From Paramesorhizobium sp049065735 (GTDB taxonomy: Bacteria; Pseudomonadota; Alphaproteobacteria; Rhizobiales; Rhizobiaceae): 64,000 nucleotides of DNA. The translations under genes and the position numbers were made by a program. A model generated the notes under the pieces. It saw nothing but the letters and a program-made list of their open reading frames with translations, was not told where the DNA came from and searched no databases. Shown piece after piece: positions 27,406-35,648 of this stretch. How positions within the stretch are numbered: position 1 is the first letter of the stretch; every line of letters begins with the position of its first letter. The stretch spans positions 248,001 through 312,000 of the forward strand of contig NZ_JBAKHD010000001.1 of the NCBI RefSeq assembly GCF_049065735.1. The letters are read 5' to 3'.

Positions 27406-28188
27406 ATGACCCACCCCTTCCCCCTCGCCGCCTGCGCCGAAATGCTCTGGCGCGACCGCCCGATCGAGTGGCGCTGTGCGCGACTTCACGAAATGGGCTT
27501 CCAGGTCGGCCTATGGAACTGGCCTGACCATGATCTCGCCGCGCTCGAACGCTCGGGCGCGACTTTCTCCATCATGAACGGCTATCTCACCGGCAGGCTT
27601 GCTGATGACGAAGGGGCCGACGAACTCCTGCGCTCCGCCCGGCAAACCGCGCAAATCGGCAAGCGTCTCGGTGTCGCGCGGCTGAACCTGCACGGCACCG
27701 GCCTTGGGCCGGGCGGTCTGCCTGTAAAACCCAGCGAAACCATCACCGGGCGAATGTGGCTGAAGGCCCGCGACACGCTCTGCCGCATCGCCGACATGGC
27801 GGAAGAGGAAAACGTCACCTTCACGCTGGAGAACCTCAATCTCCTGGTCGATCATCCGGGCGTGCCCTTTCCCCGGGCGGAAGACACGCTGGCGCTGGTA
27901 TCATCGGTCAACCATCCGCGCTTGCAGCTCAATCTCGACCTCTACCATGTGCAGATCGGCGAGGGGAACCTAATCGAGACCTGCCGCGCCGCGCTGCCAT
28001 GGATCGGCGAAATTCAGGTGGCCGATGTGCCGGGACGCTGCGAGCCGGGCACCGGCGAGATCAATTATCCCGCCATCGCCCGCGCGCTTCACGAGATGGG
28101 CTATCGCGGTCCCGTCGCCATGGAAGCCTTCGCCAAAGGCGATCCGGAACAGGCGCTGGAAGCCTTCCGGTCGGCTTTTTCATTGTAA
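27406..28188 (+). CDS. hydroxypyruvate isomerase-like sugar isomerase/epimerase
   Basis: A 260-residue AP-endonuclease-2/xylose-isomerase-like TIM-barrel protein. The catalytic pattern of the Hyi/OtnI class is visible: TFTLENLN with Glu, LNLDLYHVQIGEGNLIE, and IGEIQVADVPGRCEPGTGEINYPAIARALHEMGYRG. In this cluster it may interconvert inososes (IolI-like) or isomerise a downstream sugar acid; the exact role is not determined. It is separated from iolB by the 179-bp palindrome but remains on the same strand as the iol genes. Confidence 0.82.
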   Translation: MTHPFPLAACAEMLWRDRPIEWRCARLHEMGFQVGLWNWPDHDLAALERSGATFSIMNGYLTGRLADDEGADELLRSARQTAQIGKRLGVARLNLHGTGLGPGGLPVKPSETITGRMWLKARDTLCRIADMAEEENVTFTLENLNLLVDHPGVPFPRAEDTLALVSSVNHPRLQLNLDLYHVQIGEGNLIETCRAALPWIGEIQVADVPGRCEPGTGEINYPAIARALHEMGYRGPVAMEAFAKGDPEQALEAFRSAFSL

Positions 28189-28237
28189 TATCCTTGCGTC
28201 CCGCTAAAGGACGAACAGCAACAGGGGAGCATACGCC

Positions 28238-29737
28238 ATGCCATCAGACATTTCACATTTCATCGACGGCCGTCTCAATGCCGGGCGTAGCGGCCGGACC
28301 GCCCCTGTCTTCAATCCTGCAACGGGCGAGCAAACGGGTTCCCTCGCGCTCGCCGGCACTGACGAGGTGCGCGAGGCCGTCGCCGCCGCGAAACGCGCTT
28401 TTCCCGGATGGGCCGCCACCACGCCGCTGCGCCGCGCCCGCATATTGAACCGCTTCCTCCACATCCTTGAGGAGCGCATCGATGAGCTTGCCGCCGTCAT
28501 CACTGCCGAGCACGGCAAGGTGCTGTCCGACGCCAAGGGTGAGATCCAGCGCGGCATGGAGGTGGTGGAATTCGCCACCGCCGCGCCGCAACTCCTCAAG
28601 GGCGAGGTGACCGAGAATGTCGGCACGCGCGTGGATAGTTATTCGCTGCGCCAGCCGCTGGGCGTCGTCGCGGGCATCACGCCGTTCAATTTTCCGGCCA
28701 TGGTGCCGATGTGGATGTTCCCGGTGGCGCTCGCCTGCGGCAATTGCTTCATCCTGAAGCCGTCCGAGCGTGACCCGTCCGCATCGCTGCTGCTCGCCGC
28801 ATGGCTCAAGGAAGCGGGGTTGCCGGACGGCGTCTTCAATGTGGTGCATGGCGGCAAGGAGGCCGTCGACGCCATCCTCCACGATCCCGACATTGCCGCG
28901 GTCAGCTTCGTCGGCTCCACCCCCATCGCCCGCTATATCTACGAGACCGCGGCGCGCACGGGCAAGCGCTGCCAGGCGCTGGGCGGGGCCAAGAACCACA
29001 TGGTCATCATGCCCGATGCCGACATGGACCAGGCGGTCGATGCGCTGATGGGCGCGGCCTATGGCTCGGCGGGCGAGCGCTGCATGGCGATATCAGTCGC
29101 CGTGCCGGTGGGCGAAAAGACGGCGGAGACGCTGATCGAGAAGCTGGAGCCGCGCATCCGCGCGCTGAAGATCGGTCCCGGTACGGACCCGGAGGCCGAA
29201 ATGGGCCCGCTGGTGACGAAGCAGCATCTCGAGCGCGTTCGGGGCTATATCGACACCGGTGTGGCGGAAGGCGCAAAGCTCGTCGTCGATGGCCGCGGCT
29301 TCGGGATGCAGGGCTATGAGAATGGCTATTTCATCGGCGGCACGCTGTTCGATCATGTGACGCCCGACATGACGATCTACAAGGAAGAGATCTTCGGCCC
29401 GGTGCTGTCGGTCACCCGCGCCGATACATTCGAAACCGCCGCGCGGCTTATCAACGAGCACGAGTTCGGCAACGGCACCGCGATCTTCACCCGCGACGGC
29501 GACGCTGCCAGGGAGTTTGCGCACCAGATTCAGGTCGGCATGGTCGGCATCAATGTGCCCATCCCCGTGCCGATGGCGTTCCACTCCTTCGGCGGCTGGA
29601 AAGCCTCGCTCTTCGGCGATCATCACATGCATGGGCCCGAGGGCGTGCGCTTCTACACCAAGCTCAAGACCATCACCAGCCGCTGGCCGACCGGCATTCG
29701 CGAGGGCGCGGAATTCGTGATGCCGACAATGCGGTAA
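28238..29737 (+). CDS. mmsA: CoA-acylating methylmalonate-semialdehyde dehydrogenase
   Basis: Also called IolA. Converts malonate semialdehyde to acetyl-CoA and CO2 as the final step of inositol catabolism, and methylmalonate semialdehyde to propionyl-CoA in valine catabolism. The 499-residue ALDH-fold protein has the nucleophile Cys282 in GSAGERCMAIS, the adjacent ALGGAKNHMVIMPDAD segment typical of MmsA, and GITPFNFPAMVPMWMFP. Last gene of the inositol cluster, with its own short leader of about 49 bp. Confidence 0.95.
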   Translation: MPSDISHFIDGRLNAGRSGRTAPVFNPATGEQTGSLALAGTDEVREAVAAAKRAFPGWAATTPLRRARILNRFLHILEERIDELAAVITAEHGKVLSDAKGEIQRGMEVVEFATAAPQLLKGEVTENVGTRVDSYSLRQPLGVVAGITPFNFPAMVPMWMFPVALACGNCFILKPSERDPSASLLLAAWLKEAGLPDGVFNVVHGGKEAVDAILHDPDIAAVSFVGSTPIARYIYETAARTGKRCQALGGAKNHMVIMPDADMDQAVDALMGAAYGSAGERCMAISVAVPVGEKTAETLIEKLEPRIRALKIGPGTDPEAEMGPLVTKQHLERVRGYIDTGVAEGAKLVVDGRGFGMQGYENGYFIGGTLFDHVTPDMTIYKEEIFGPVLSVTRADTFETAARLINEHEFGNGTAIFTRDGDAAREFAHQIQVGMVGINVPIPVPMAFHSFGGWKASLFGDHHMHGPEGVRFYTKLKTITSRWPTGIREGAEFVMPTMR

Positions 29738-29762
29738 AGCCGAAAATCCTCAAGGGAAGCAT

Positions 29763-30665
29763 TCAATCCACGCCCTCGACCGCCTTCAGCCTTGGCACCA
29801 GCAAATCCGTGAAGGCGCGCACGATCGGACGCATGAAGCGGGTCGAGGGAAAGGTCAGAAACATTTCCGTCGGGCGGATCGAATAGTCCGGTAAGAGCGG
29901 GATGAGGCTGCCCGCGGCGAGATCGTCTGAGACGAGGATGGTCTGCACCGGTCCGGCGCCTCGTCCCTCCCTGAGGCTGCGGGTGATCACTTCCGCATTG
30001 TTCGTTCTGAGCTTCGGGCGGACCGGCACCTCGACCGTCTCGCTGCCCCGATGCAGCGTCAGCGTGTTGCGCGGCGACAGGAAGGCAAGCGTCGTCACGA
30101 TGTCGATGTCGGCGAGACGCTCGACCGAATCGACCGGGCCGACACGCTGGAGATAAGCGGGAGAGGCGACCAGAACGCGCCTGATAAGCCCGATCCGCCG
30201 GGCGATGACATCCTGATTCTCCGGCTGGTCATAGCGTATCGCCAGGTCGAAATTCTCGTGGATGAGATCGACATGGCGGTTATCCAGCACCAGGTCGACG
30301 CAGACCAGCGGATGCTCCTCCTGAAATTCCATGACGATACGGTCGATATGGTGCGCTCCGATGCAGGAGGGCGCGAAGATGCGCAGCGTGCCCTGCATCT
30401 CGCCCGTTTCGCGCCGCACGCCTTCTAGGGCCGCTTCGATTGAGGCCAGCGCCATGCGGCTTGTCTCATAAAGTGCCAAGCCCTGCGGCGTCGGGCGGAC
30501 GGCGCGGTTGTTGCGCTCCAGCAGCCTTGCATTGACGTGCCGCTCAAGGTTTCTCAGATGTTTCGTAACCGCTGGCTGGGAGATCGAGAGATCCTTGGCC
30601 GCGCCGGTGATCGACCCTTTCTCAACCGTTCTGACAAAGGCGCGAAGAGCGGCATTGATGTCCAT
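29763..30665 (-). CDS. LysR-family transcriptional regulator
   Basis: A 300-residue LysR protein of the PecT/DmlR-like subgroup: HTH at about 1-60 (FVRTVEKGSITGAAKDLSISQPAVTKHLRNLE) and a substrate-binding domain. No peroxide cysteine pair is present. The ATG at 30665 gives a normal N-terminus MDINAALRAF. It is convergent with mmsA and divergent from the L,D-transpeptidase gene, so its target could be the latter or itself. The inducer is unknown. Confidence 0.85.
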   Translation of the reverse strand: MDINAALRAFVRTVEKGSITGAAKDLSISQPAVTKHLRNLERHVNARLLERNNRAVRPTPQGLALYETSRMALASIEAALEGVRRETGEMQGTLRIFAPSCIGAHHIDRIVMEFQEEHPLVCVDLVLDNRHVDLIHENFDLAIRYDQPENQDVIARRIGLIRRVLVASPAYLQRVGPVDSVERLADIDIVTTLAFLSPRNTLTLHRGSETVEVPVRPKLRTNNAEVITRSLREGRGAGPVQTILVSDDLAAGSLIPLLPDYSIRPTEMFLTFPSTRFMRPIVRAFTDLLVPRLKAVEGVD

Positions 30666-30741
30666 GGCATAGCTTTCGGTTATGGTGCCTATTCCATCAT
30701 AACCAATAGACATTTCGTGCGCCAGAGCTCCTTATGCCGCC

Positions 30742-30812
30742 AGATCATGCGGAGAAAAGAGCATGATCCCGAAAAGTTGCAGACTTTTGGGTCGAGATCA
30801 TGCGGAGAAAAG
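30742..30812. repeat. rhizobial-type palindrome with direct repeats
   Basis: An inverted repeat GCATGATC...GATCATGC (30761-30803) with inner arms GAAAAGT/ACTTTT is overlapped by two direct copies of AGATCATGCGGAGAAAAG at 30742-30759 and 30795-30812. Palindromes of this GCATGATC type are common between genes in Rhizobiales. Here the second direct repeat ends at the ribosome-binding site of the L,D-transpeptidase gene. Confidence 0.75.
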
Positions 30813-30826
30813 GAGATCATTCCCAT

Positions 30827-31513
30827 ATGCTCATCACGCGCCGCTCTTTCATGGCTGGCCTGCCACTTGCTCTCGGCGGCTGCGCGACGGCTGAAATCCC
30901 GGTTCCGGCAAGACCGGTAGCGAAACGTCCAGCTGGCGATTCCTTCTATCGGGAGATGTACGGACCCGTTACGTCGGAGCCATGGCCCATCGCCGGGGTG
31001 GACCTGAAGCGCGTCAACCCGAAATTCCTGCGGCAGGAGGTGGATTACGTCTCTTCCTATGCGCCGGGCACGGTGGTGGTCGATCCGAACGAGCGCTTTG
31101 CCTATCTGATCGGCGAGAACAACCGGGCGCTTCGTTATGGCGTCGGCGTCGGAAAGGTCGAGGCCTTCAATTTCCAGGGCGAGGCGACGATAGCAGCCAA
31201 GAAGGAATGGCCGGGCTGGAAGCCGACGCCGGACATGATCGCGCGGGAGCCCGAGCGCTACGGGCCTTTGAAGGATGGCCTGCCGGGCGGGCCGAATAAT
31301 CCGCTGGGGCCGCGCGCGCTTTACCTCTTTCGCGACGGGCGCGACACGTTTTACCGCCTGCATGGCACGGTCGAGCCGTGGACGATCGGAACCAAGGTCT
31401 CGTCCGGCTGCATCCGGCTGTTCAATCAGGATATTATCGATCTCTATAGCCGTGTTCCCGTTGGCAGCAAGGCGGTGGTGCTGCCGATCGTTCCGGGGCA
31501 TCAATCAGCTTGA
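30827..31513 (+). CDS. L,D-transpeptidase lipoprotein (YkuD family)
   Basis: A 228-residue periplasmic cell-wall enzyme expected to form 3-3 crosslinks or attach proteins to peptidoglycan. The N-terminus MLITRRSFMAGLPLALGGCA is a lipoprotein signal with lipidated Cys19 and a Tat-like RR pair. The YkuD catalytic motif is HG (His179) and SSGCIR (Cys195). AAAAGGAGA at about 30809-30816, partly supplied by a repeat element, is the ribosome-binding site and sets the start at 30827. Confidence 0.9.
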   Translation: MLITRRSFMAGLPLALGGCATAEIPVPARPVAKRPAGDSFYREMYGPVTSEPWPIAGVDLKRVNPKFLRQEVDYVSSYAPGTVVVDPNERFAYLIGENNRALRYGVGVGKVEAFNFQGEATIAAKKEWPGWKPTPDMIAREPERYGPLKDGLPGGPNNPLGPRALYLFRDGRDTFYRLHGTVEPWTIGTKVSSGCIRLFNQDIIDLYSRVPVGSKAVVLPIVPGHQSA

Positions 31514-31527
31514 CGGCTGCGTTTATC

Positions 31528-32127
31528 CTATAAACGCCGCGCCCTAAGGCCGCTCACCACCTCTTCGACAATCTCCTGCAATTCCTCGCGCGTCGCGCCG
31601 TCGCGCGCCTGGATGGAGATGCCTTGCATCACTGCGGCGAGGTGCCGGGCGAGGCGGGGCAATTCTTCCTTCCCGGCAAAGGGTTGGAGCGCCTGTGCGA
31701 TCCGCTCGCACATCGCCGCGCGCCGTTCCGCCGCCTCGCGGGCCAGCGCGGCGTGGTCGGGTTGGCATTCCACCATGCCGCTGGAGATCATACAGCCGGG
31801 TTCGCGCTCGGGGTCGGTGACGGCTCTGACCGCCGCTTCGAGCAGCAGCCGCACCGCCTCGCCAAGCGTCTTCGCCGCGGCAATCGCGGGGACCTTGAGC
31901 AGGCCCAGCGTCTCCTCATAGCGGCCAAGCGCTTCCCGGTAGAGCCCCGCCTTGCTGCCGAATGCCGCATAGAGGCTGGGCGGTGCGATGCCGATGGCCT
32001 TGGTTAAGTCTCCGACCGACACCCCTTCATAGCCATGCCGCCAGAAGAGCCGCATCGCGATCTCGACCGCCTTGTCGCGGTCGAAGCTCCATGGCCGACC
32101 GCCGCGTGATTTTGCATCCTGTTCCAT
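31528..32127 (-). CDS. TetR/AcrR-family transcriptional regulator
   Basis: A 199-residue TetR-type repressor with an N-terminal HTH (AMRLFWRHGYEGVSVGDLTKAIGIAPPSLYAAFGSKAGLYREAL) and the helical ligand domain TetR_C. The ATG at 32127 gives the start MEQDAKSRGGRPWSFD. It is divergent from the alpha/beta hydrolase gene, and the shared 80-bp region contains repeated elements suited to a repressor. It likely controls the hydrolase and itself. Confidence 0.88.
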   Translation of the reverse strand: MEQDAKSRGGRPWSFDRDKAVEIAMRLFWRHGYEGVSVGDLTKAIGIAPPSLYAAFGSKAGLYREALGRYEETLGLLKVPAIAAAKTLGEAVRLLLEAAVRAVTDPEREPGCMISSGMVECQPDHAALAREAAERRAAMCERIAQALQPFAGKEELPRLARHLAAVMQGISIQARDGATREELQEIVEEVVSGLRARRL

Positions 32128-32132
32128 AACGC

Positions 32133-32193
32133 TCACTAAACAACAGCTTGACATCGGGGTCAAGATGGGTTGAATAGCGATCACTAAACAACA
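32133..32193. promoter_or_regulatory. divergent control region of tetR and the hydrolase
   Basis: Two identical 13-bp direct repeats TCACTAAACAACA lie at 32133-32145 and 32181-32193, 48 bp apart, one near each start codon. Between them an inverted repeat CTTGAC-N6-GTCAAG (32147-32164) overlaps a plus-strand -35 TTGACA (32148-32153). That -35 is spaced 17 bp from a weak -10 TGAATA (32171-32176). This layout fits repression of both genes by the TetR protein. Confidence 0.6.
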
Positions 32194-32207
32194 AGGAGCA
32201 AAACCTG

Positions 32208-33173
32208 ATGAAATCCTGCCGACGTAGCTTCCTTTCCGGTGTTGCCGGTCTTCTCGCCCTGACGCTCGGCGCTGCCGCCACCGCCCCTCTGGCCCATGCA
32301 GCCCCTGTCGTAGCGACCCAGACGAGCGTGCAGGAAAAGGCCGCTCATCACGAAATCTTTTCCGTCCGCTCGAGCGATGGCACGATGCTGGTGGGCGAGG
32401 CGCAGGGCGACAGCCAAGCGCCGGAAATTCTGTTCATTCATGGCCTGCGCCAGAGCAGGCTGAGCTGGGAGAAGCAGCTCAACGATCCCGCATTCAAGGA
32501 CTTTCGGATCGTCAGCTTCGACCTGCGCGGTCATGGCGATTCGGATAAGCCCGCTGCGCCCGACGCTTATTCCGATGCGGACAAATGGGCGGATGATGTC
32601 GCCGCTGTCATAAAGGCGGCGAAGCTGAAGAGGCCCGTGCTGGTCGGCTGGTCACTCGGCGGCTACGTAGCGGGCGCTTATTTGCGCAAATATGGCGGCG
32701 CTGACATCGCTGGCGTCAACCTGGTCGATGCGGTCACAAAGCTATCGCCCGACCTGCTGACCGAGGAGGCGGGCACGTTCACCCGCACCGCCACCTCGCA
32801 CGACCTCGCGGAACGCACCGTGGCGACGGCCGATTTCCTCGCCGCCTGCTTCCATCAGCAGCCGATGGCAGAGGAGATGAAGCGCATGCTTGTCATCAAC
32901 GGCATGACGGCACGCGCCGCCAATGAAGGTTTCGTTCAGACCAGGACGACCGATCTCGAGCCCGTCTTCAAGGATTATGCCGGCCCGGTCCTGCTGACCC
33001 ATGGCGTCCATGACCGGCTGGTGCGCATCGCCATGTCCGAGCGGATCAAGGCCGTTCACCCGAATAGCCGGCTTTCGCTCTTCGACAAGAGCGGCCATAG
33101 CCCGTTCTATGAAGAGCCGGTGCGCTATAACAAGGAACTAGCTGAGTTCGTGAAAGCCGCGAACAAGCAGTAG
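32208..33173 (+). CDS. exported alpha/beta hydrolase
   Basis: A 321-residue serine hydrolase with an N-terminal export signal ending near residue 33 (CRRSFLSGVAGLLALTLGAA..AHA). The twin arginines and following SFL suggest Tat export. The triad is readable: Ser149 in GWSLGGY, Asp269 in HGVHDRLV and His297 in SGHSPF; the oxyanion region is FIHGLRQSRLSWE. The substrate is unknown. Divergent from a TetR regulator, so probably inducible by a small molecule. Confidence 0.87.
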   Translation: MKSCRRSFLSGVAGLLALTLGAAATAPLAHAAPVVATQTSVQEKAAHHEIFSVRSSDGTMLVGEAQGDSQAPEILFIHGLRQSRLSWEKQLNDPAFKDFRIVSFDLRGHGDSDKPAAPDAYSDADKWADDVAAVIKAAKLKRPVLVGWSLGGYVAGAYLRKYGGADIAGVNLVDAVTKLSPDLLTEEAGTFTRTATSHDLAERTVATADFLAACFHQQPMAEEMKRMLVINGMTARAANEGFVQTRTTDLEPVFKDYAGPVLLTHGVHDRLVRIAMSERIKAVHPNSRLSLFDKSGHSPFYEEPVRYNKELAEFVKAANKQ

Positions 33174-34820
33174 TCAGGGCGTAACCGAGGCAGTCGTTGG
33201 CACGTCCATTTTCAGCGGCGTGTCGTCCGTCACCGGCACCGTCTGCCGTTCGATCATGCGATGGACCCTTGGCGGCCCGTCGCCCCGATGGAGGGCACGG
33301 AGCCGCGCTCCCACCTCCGCATCGGCCTGCGTACGCCGCTGGTTGTGGCGGATATATTCCACCCATGTCGGCACATGATAGGTCTCGGTCCAGATATCGG
33401 GGTTTTCCAGATCGCGCAGCAGCGCCCATTGCTTGGCGCCGTCGCGAATGCGGATCTTGCGGCGCTTGTTCATGGCGGCGAGGAATTCCGGCACGTCCTC
33501 CTGCGCGATTTTGTAGTCGATCATCACCATGATCGGCCCGCTGCGCGAGCGCAAATCGAGCAGCAGCTGCGGCTCGGTGAACCCTTCCGCCGGGGAAAGG
33601 TTGAGCGACTCGAAGTCGGGCTGGCGCAGCACGAGGCCCAAAAGCCCGCCAAGGATCAGAAGGACGCCTGCGACCGTGAGCGCGCCGGCGACGCCTTGCC
33701 CATCGGCAAGCGCGCCCCAGAGCCAGCTTCCCGCCGCCATGCCGCCATAGGTCGCGGTCTGGTAGAGCGCCATGGCGCGCCCGACCACCCAGCGCGGCGT
33801 GGAAAGCTGGACAGTGACGTTGAAGAGCGAGAAGCCCTGCACCCAGGCAAGCCCCGCGGGCATCAGCAGGAGGCAGCTCAGCCAGATCTCCCGGCTCGCC
33901 GCCAGGCCCCAGACGCTGAGCGCGAGGATGAAGAAGGAGCCGCGGATGATCGTCTCGTTGCTGAAGCGCTCGCGGATGCGCACGCTGAAAAGCGCGCCTC
34001 CGATGGCGCCGAGCCCGAAAAAGCCCAGCATCACGCCATAGGTGATCGCCGTGCCTTCCACCCGGTCGCGCGCGACAAGCGGCAAGAGCGCCAGGAAGAC
34101 GATGGCGGTGAGGCCGAAGACGAAGGCGCGGCACATCACCTTGAGGATGTTCGGCGACATCAGCACATAGCGGAAACCCGCCGCCATCGCGCTGCCGAAG
34201 GGCTCGCGCGGCAGGCCGGTATTGACGGGCACGGTTTTCCAGCGCAACAGCGCGAGGATGAGGGCAAAATAGCAGAAAACATTGAAAAGAAAGGCAAAGG
34301 CCGCACCTGCGGTCGCCACGATGATGCCGCCGATCGCCGGGCCGATGCTGCGCATGAGATTGTAGCTCATGCTGTTGAGTGCCACGGCGGCGGGCAGGTG
34401 CTCGCGTGGCACGATATCGCCCATCGAGGCCTGCCAGGACGGGTTGTTGAGCGCCCCGCCGCAGCCGATCAAAAAGGTGAGGCTCAGGAGAAACCACGGC
34501 GTCAGCGCGTCGGTATAGGTCAGCACCGCCAGCGCGGCCGAAACGCACAGCATGAAGCATTGCGCGGTCAGCATGATGCGCCGCCGGTCGTAATTGTCGG
34601 CGAGCGCCCCCGCCGCCAGCGAAAAGATCATGACCGGCAGCGTGGTGGAAGATTGCACCAGCGCCACCATGCCATGCGAGGTGGCGATGCTGGTCATCAG
34701 CCAAGCCGCGCCCACGCCCTCCACCAGCCCGCCGAGGTTAGAAACCAGCGTCGCGGACCAGAGGGAACGGAAGGTCTTGTAGCGGAAGGGCAGGAGAGGG
34801 GAGTCTTTGCTGGACATCAT
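33174..34820 (-). CDS. MFS transporter with C-terminal monooxygenase-like domain (EntS/MFS_3 type)
   Basis: A 548-residue protein. The first ~400 residues form a 12-helix major facilitator of the MFS_3/EntS class, with the motif ALADNYDRRRIMLTAQ between helices 2 and 3. The last ~140 residues are soluble and resemble the antibiotic biosynthesis monooxygenase-like tail of this family (MVMIDYKIAQEDVPEFLAAMNKRRKIR..GAKQWALLRDLENPDIWTETYHVPTW). It is likely an exporter of a siderophore or drug-like compound. Convergent with the alpha/beta hydrolase gene, whose stop codon abuts its own. Confidence 0.85.
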   Translation of the reverse strand: MMSSKDSPLLPFRYKTFRSLWSATLVSNLGGLVEGVGAAWLMTSIATSHGMVALVQSSTTLPVMIFSLAAGALADNYDRRRIMLTAQCFMLCVSAALAVLTYTDALTPWFLLSLTFLIGCGGALNNPSWQASMGDIVPREHLPAAVALNSMSYNLMRSIGPAIGGIIVATAGAAFAFLFNVFCYFALILALLRWKTVPVNTGLPREPFGSAMAAGFRYVLMSPNILKVMCRAFVFGLTAIVFLALLPLVARDRVEGTAITYGVMLGFFGLGAIGGALFSVRIRERFSNETIIRGSFFILALSVWGLAASREIWLSCLLLMPAGLAWVQGFSLFNVTVQLSTPRWVVGRAMALYQTATYGGMAAGSWLWGALADGQGVAGALTVAGVLLILGGLLGLVLRQPDFESLNLSPAEGFTEPQLLLDLRSRSGPIMVMIDYKIAQEDVPEFLAAMNKRRKIRIRDGAKQWALLRDLENPDIWTETYHVPTWVEYIRHNQRRTQADAEVGARLRALHRGDGPPRVHRMIERQTVPVTDDTPLKMDVPTTASVTP

Positions 34821-35141
34821 GCTTACTGAAAAAGTGGCGGAAAAAACAATCCGCCTGCCTGCGGAAAAGCAGACAAAGCATTTCCTTTATTGCGGGAATT
34901 GAGGTTAGCGAATCCGCTTCATCTGCCTGTCATGAACTGTGGGCGCTTTGTCATTGATGGAGAAGCGCCGAAGGTCATCAAATTTTCTTGACGGGTGAAA
35001 GATAGGGTGTTGGGTGGCTTTGCGGGTTGTGGCTGGATGTGCATCCAGGCGACAACTCATACGTTGCTGTTCAAAACCGTATTGCGGCTGCCATATTCCC
35101 TGATTAAACAAGGCTTCGTCGTCGAGCCATGAGGAATCTGC
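34821..35141. other. 321-bp intergenic region without a convincing gene
   Basis: This region separates the divergent MFS gene and the yqhA-like gene. It is richer in A and T than its surroundings and should hold both promoters. I see no strong inverted repeat and no open frame with a good ribosome-binding site that does not run antisense into the neighbouring gene. Confidence 0.6.
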
Positions 35142-35642
35142 ATGAAATCGCTGGAATTGCTGGTCGAACGGATCATTCTGTCGAGCCGCTGGATTCTTGT
35201 CGCCTTCTATCTCGGCCTCGTGGCGGCGCTTGCCGTCTATGCCGTTTCCTTTGCCGGCAAGTTCCTGAAGATCGCGCAAAACGTGTTCAGCTATGGCGAA
35301 GCGGAGATGATTTTGGCCATGCTGGGCCTCATCGACGCAGCGCTGGTGGCAAGCCTCATCGTCATGGTGATGATATCAGGCTACGAGAATTTCGTCAGCC
35401 GCTTCGATGAGACGGACGCGGACGTCTCTTTCCTCGGCAAGCTCGATGCCGGCAGCCTCAAGATCAAGGTCGCATCCTCGATCGTCGCGATCTCCTCCAT
35501 CCATCTCCTGCAGATATTCCTCAACGCCGATCATTACGACGACGGCAAGCTGATGTGGTATACGATCATCCACCTCGCCTTCGTTATCTCCGCCGTCATG
35601 CTTGGCTGGCTGGAGCGCATTTCCTCCAAATCCAAGGAGTGA
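35142..35642 (+). CDS. YqhA (UPF0114) family membrane protein
   Basis: A 166-residue inner-membrane protein with three or four hydrophobic segments (about 15-40, 53-78, 110-128 and 136-155). It has the UPF0114 signatures VERIILSSRWILVAFYLGLV and MVMISGYENFVSRFD. The function of the family is not established. GAGGAA lies five bases before the ATG. Confidence 0.88.
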   Translation: MKSLELLVERIILSSRWILVAFYLGLVAALAVYAVSFAGKFLKIAQNVFSYGEAEMILAMLGLIDAALVASLIVMVMISGYENFVSRFDETDADVSFLGKLDAGSLKIKVASSIVAISSIHLLQIFLNADHYDDGKLMWYTIIHLAFVISAVMLGWLERISSKSKE

Positions 35643-35648
35643 CTTCGG

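Noticed and set aside
33261..34829. A 522-codon plus-strand frame opposite the MFS transporter
   Set aside because: The product is extremely rich in Arg, His, Glu and Gln, as expected when a hydrophobic transporter is read in antisense. No ribosome-binding site or domain supports it.
34905..35279. A 124-codon minus-strand frame before and into the yqhA-like gene
   Set aside because: It overlaps the conserved start of the YqhA protein in antisense, lacks a good ribosome-binding site and shows no family resemblance.
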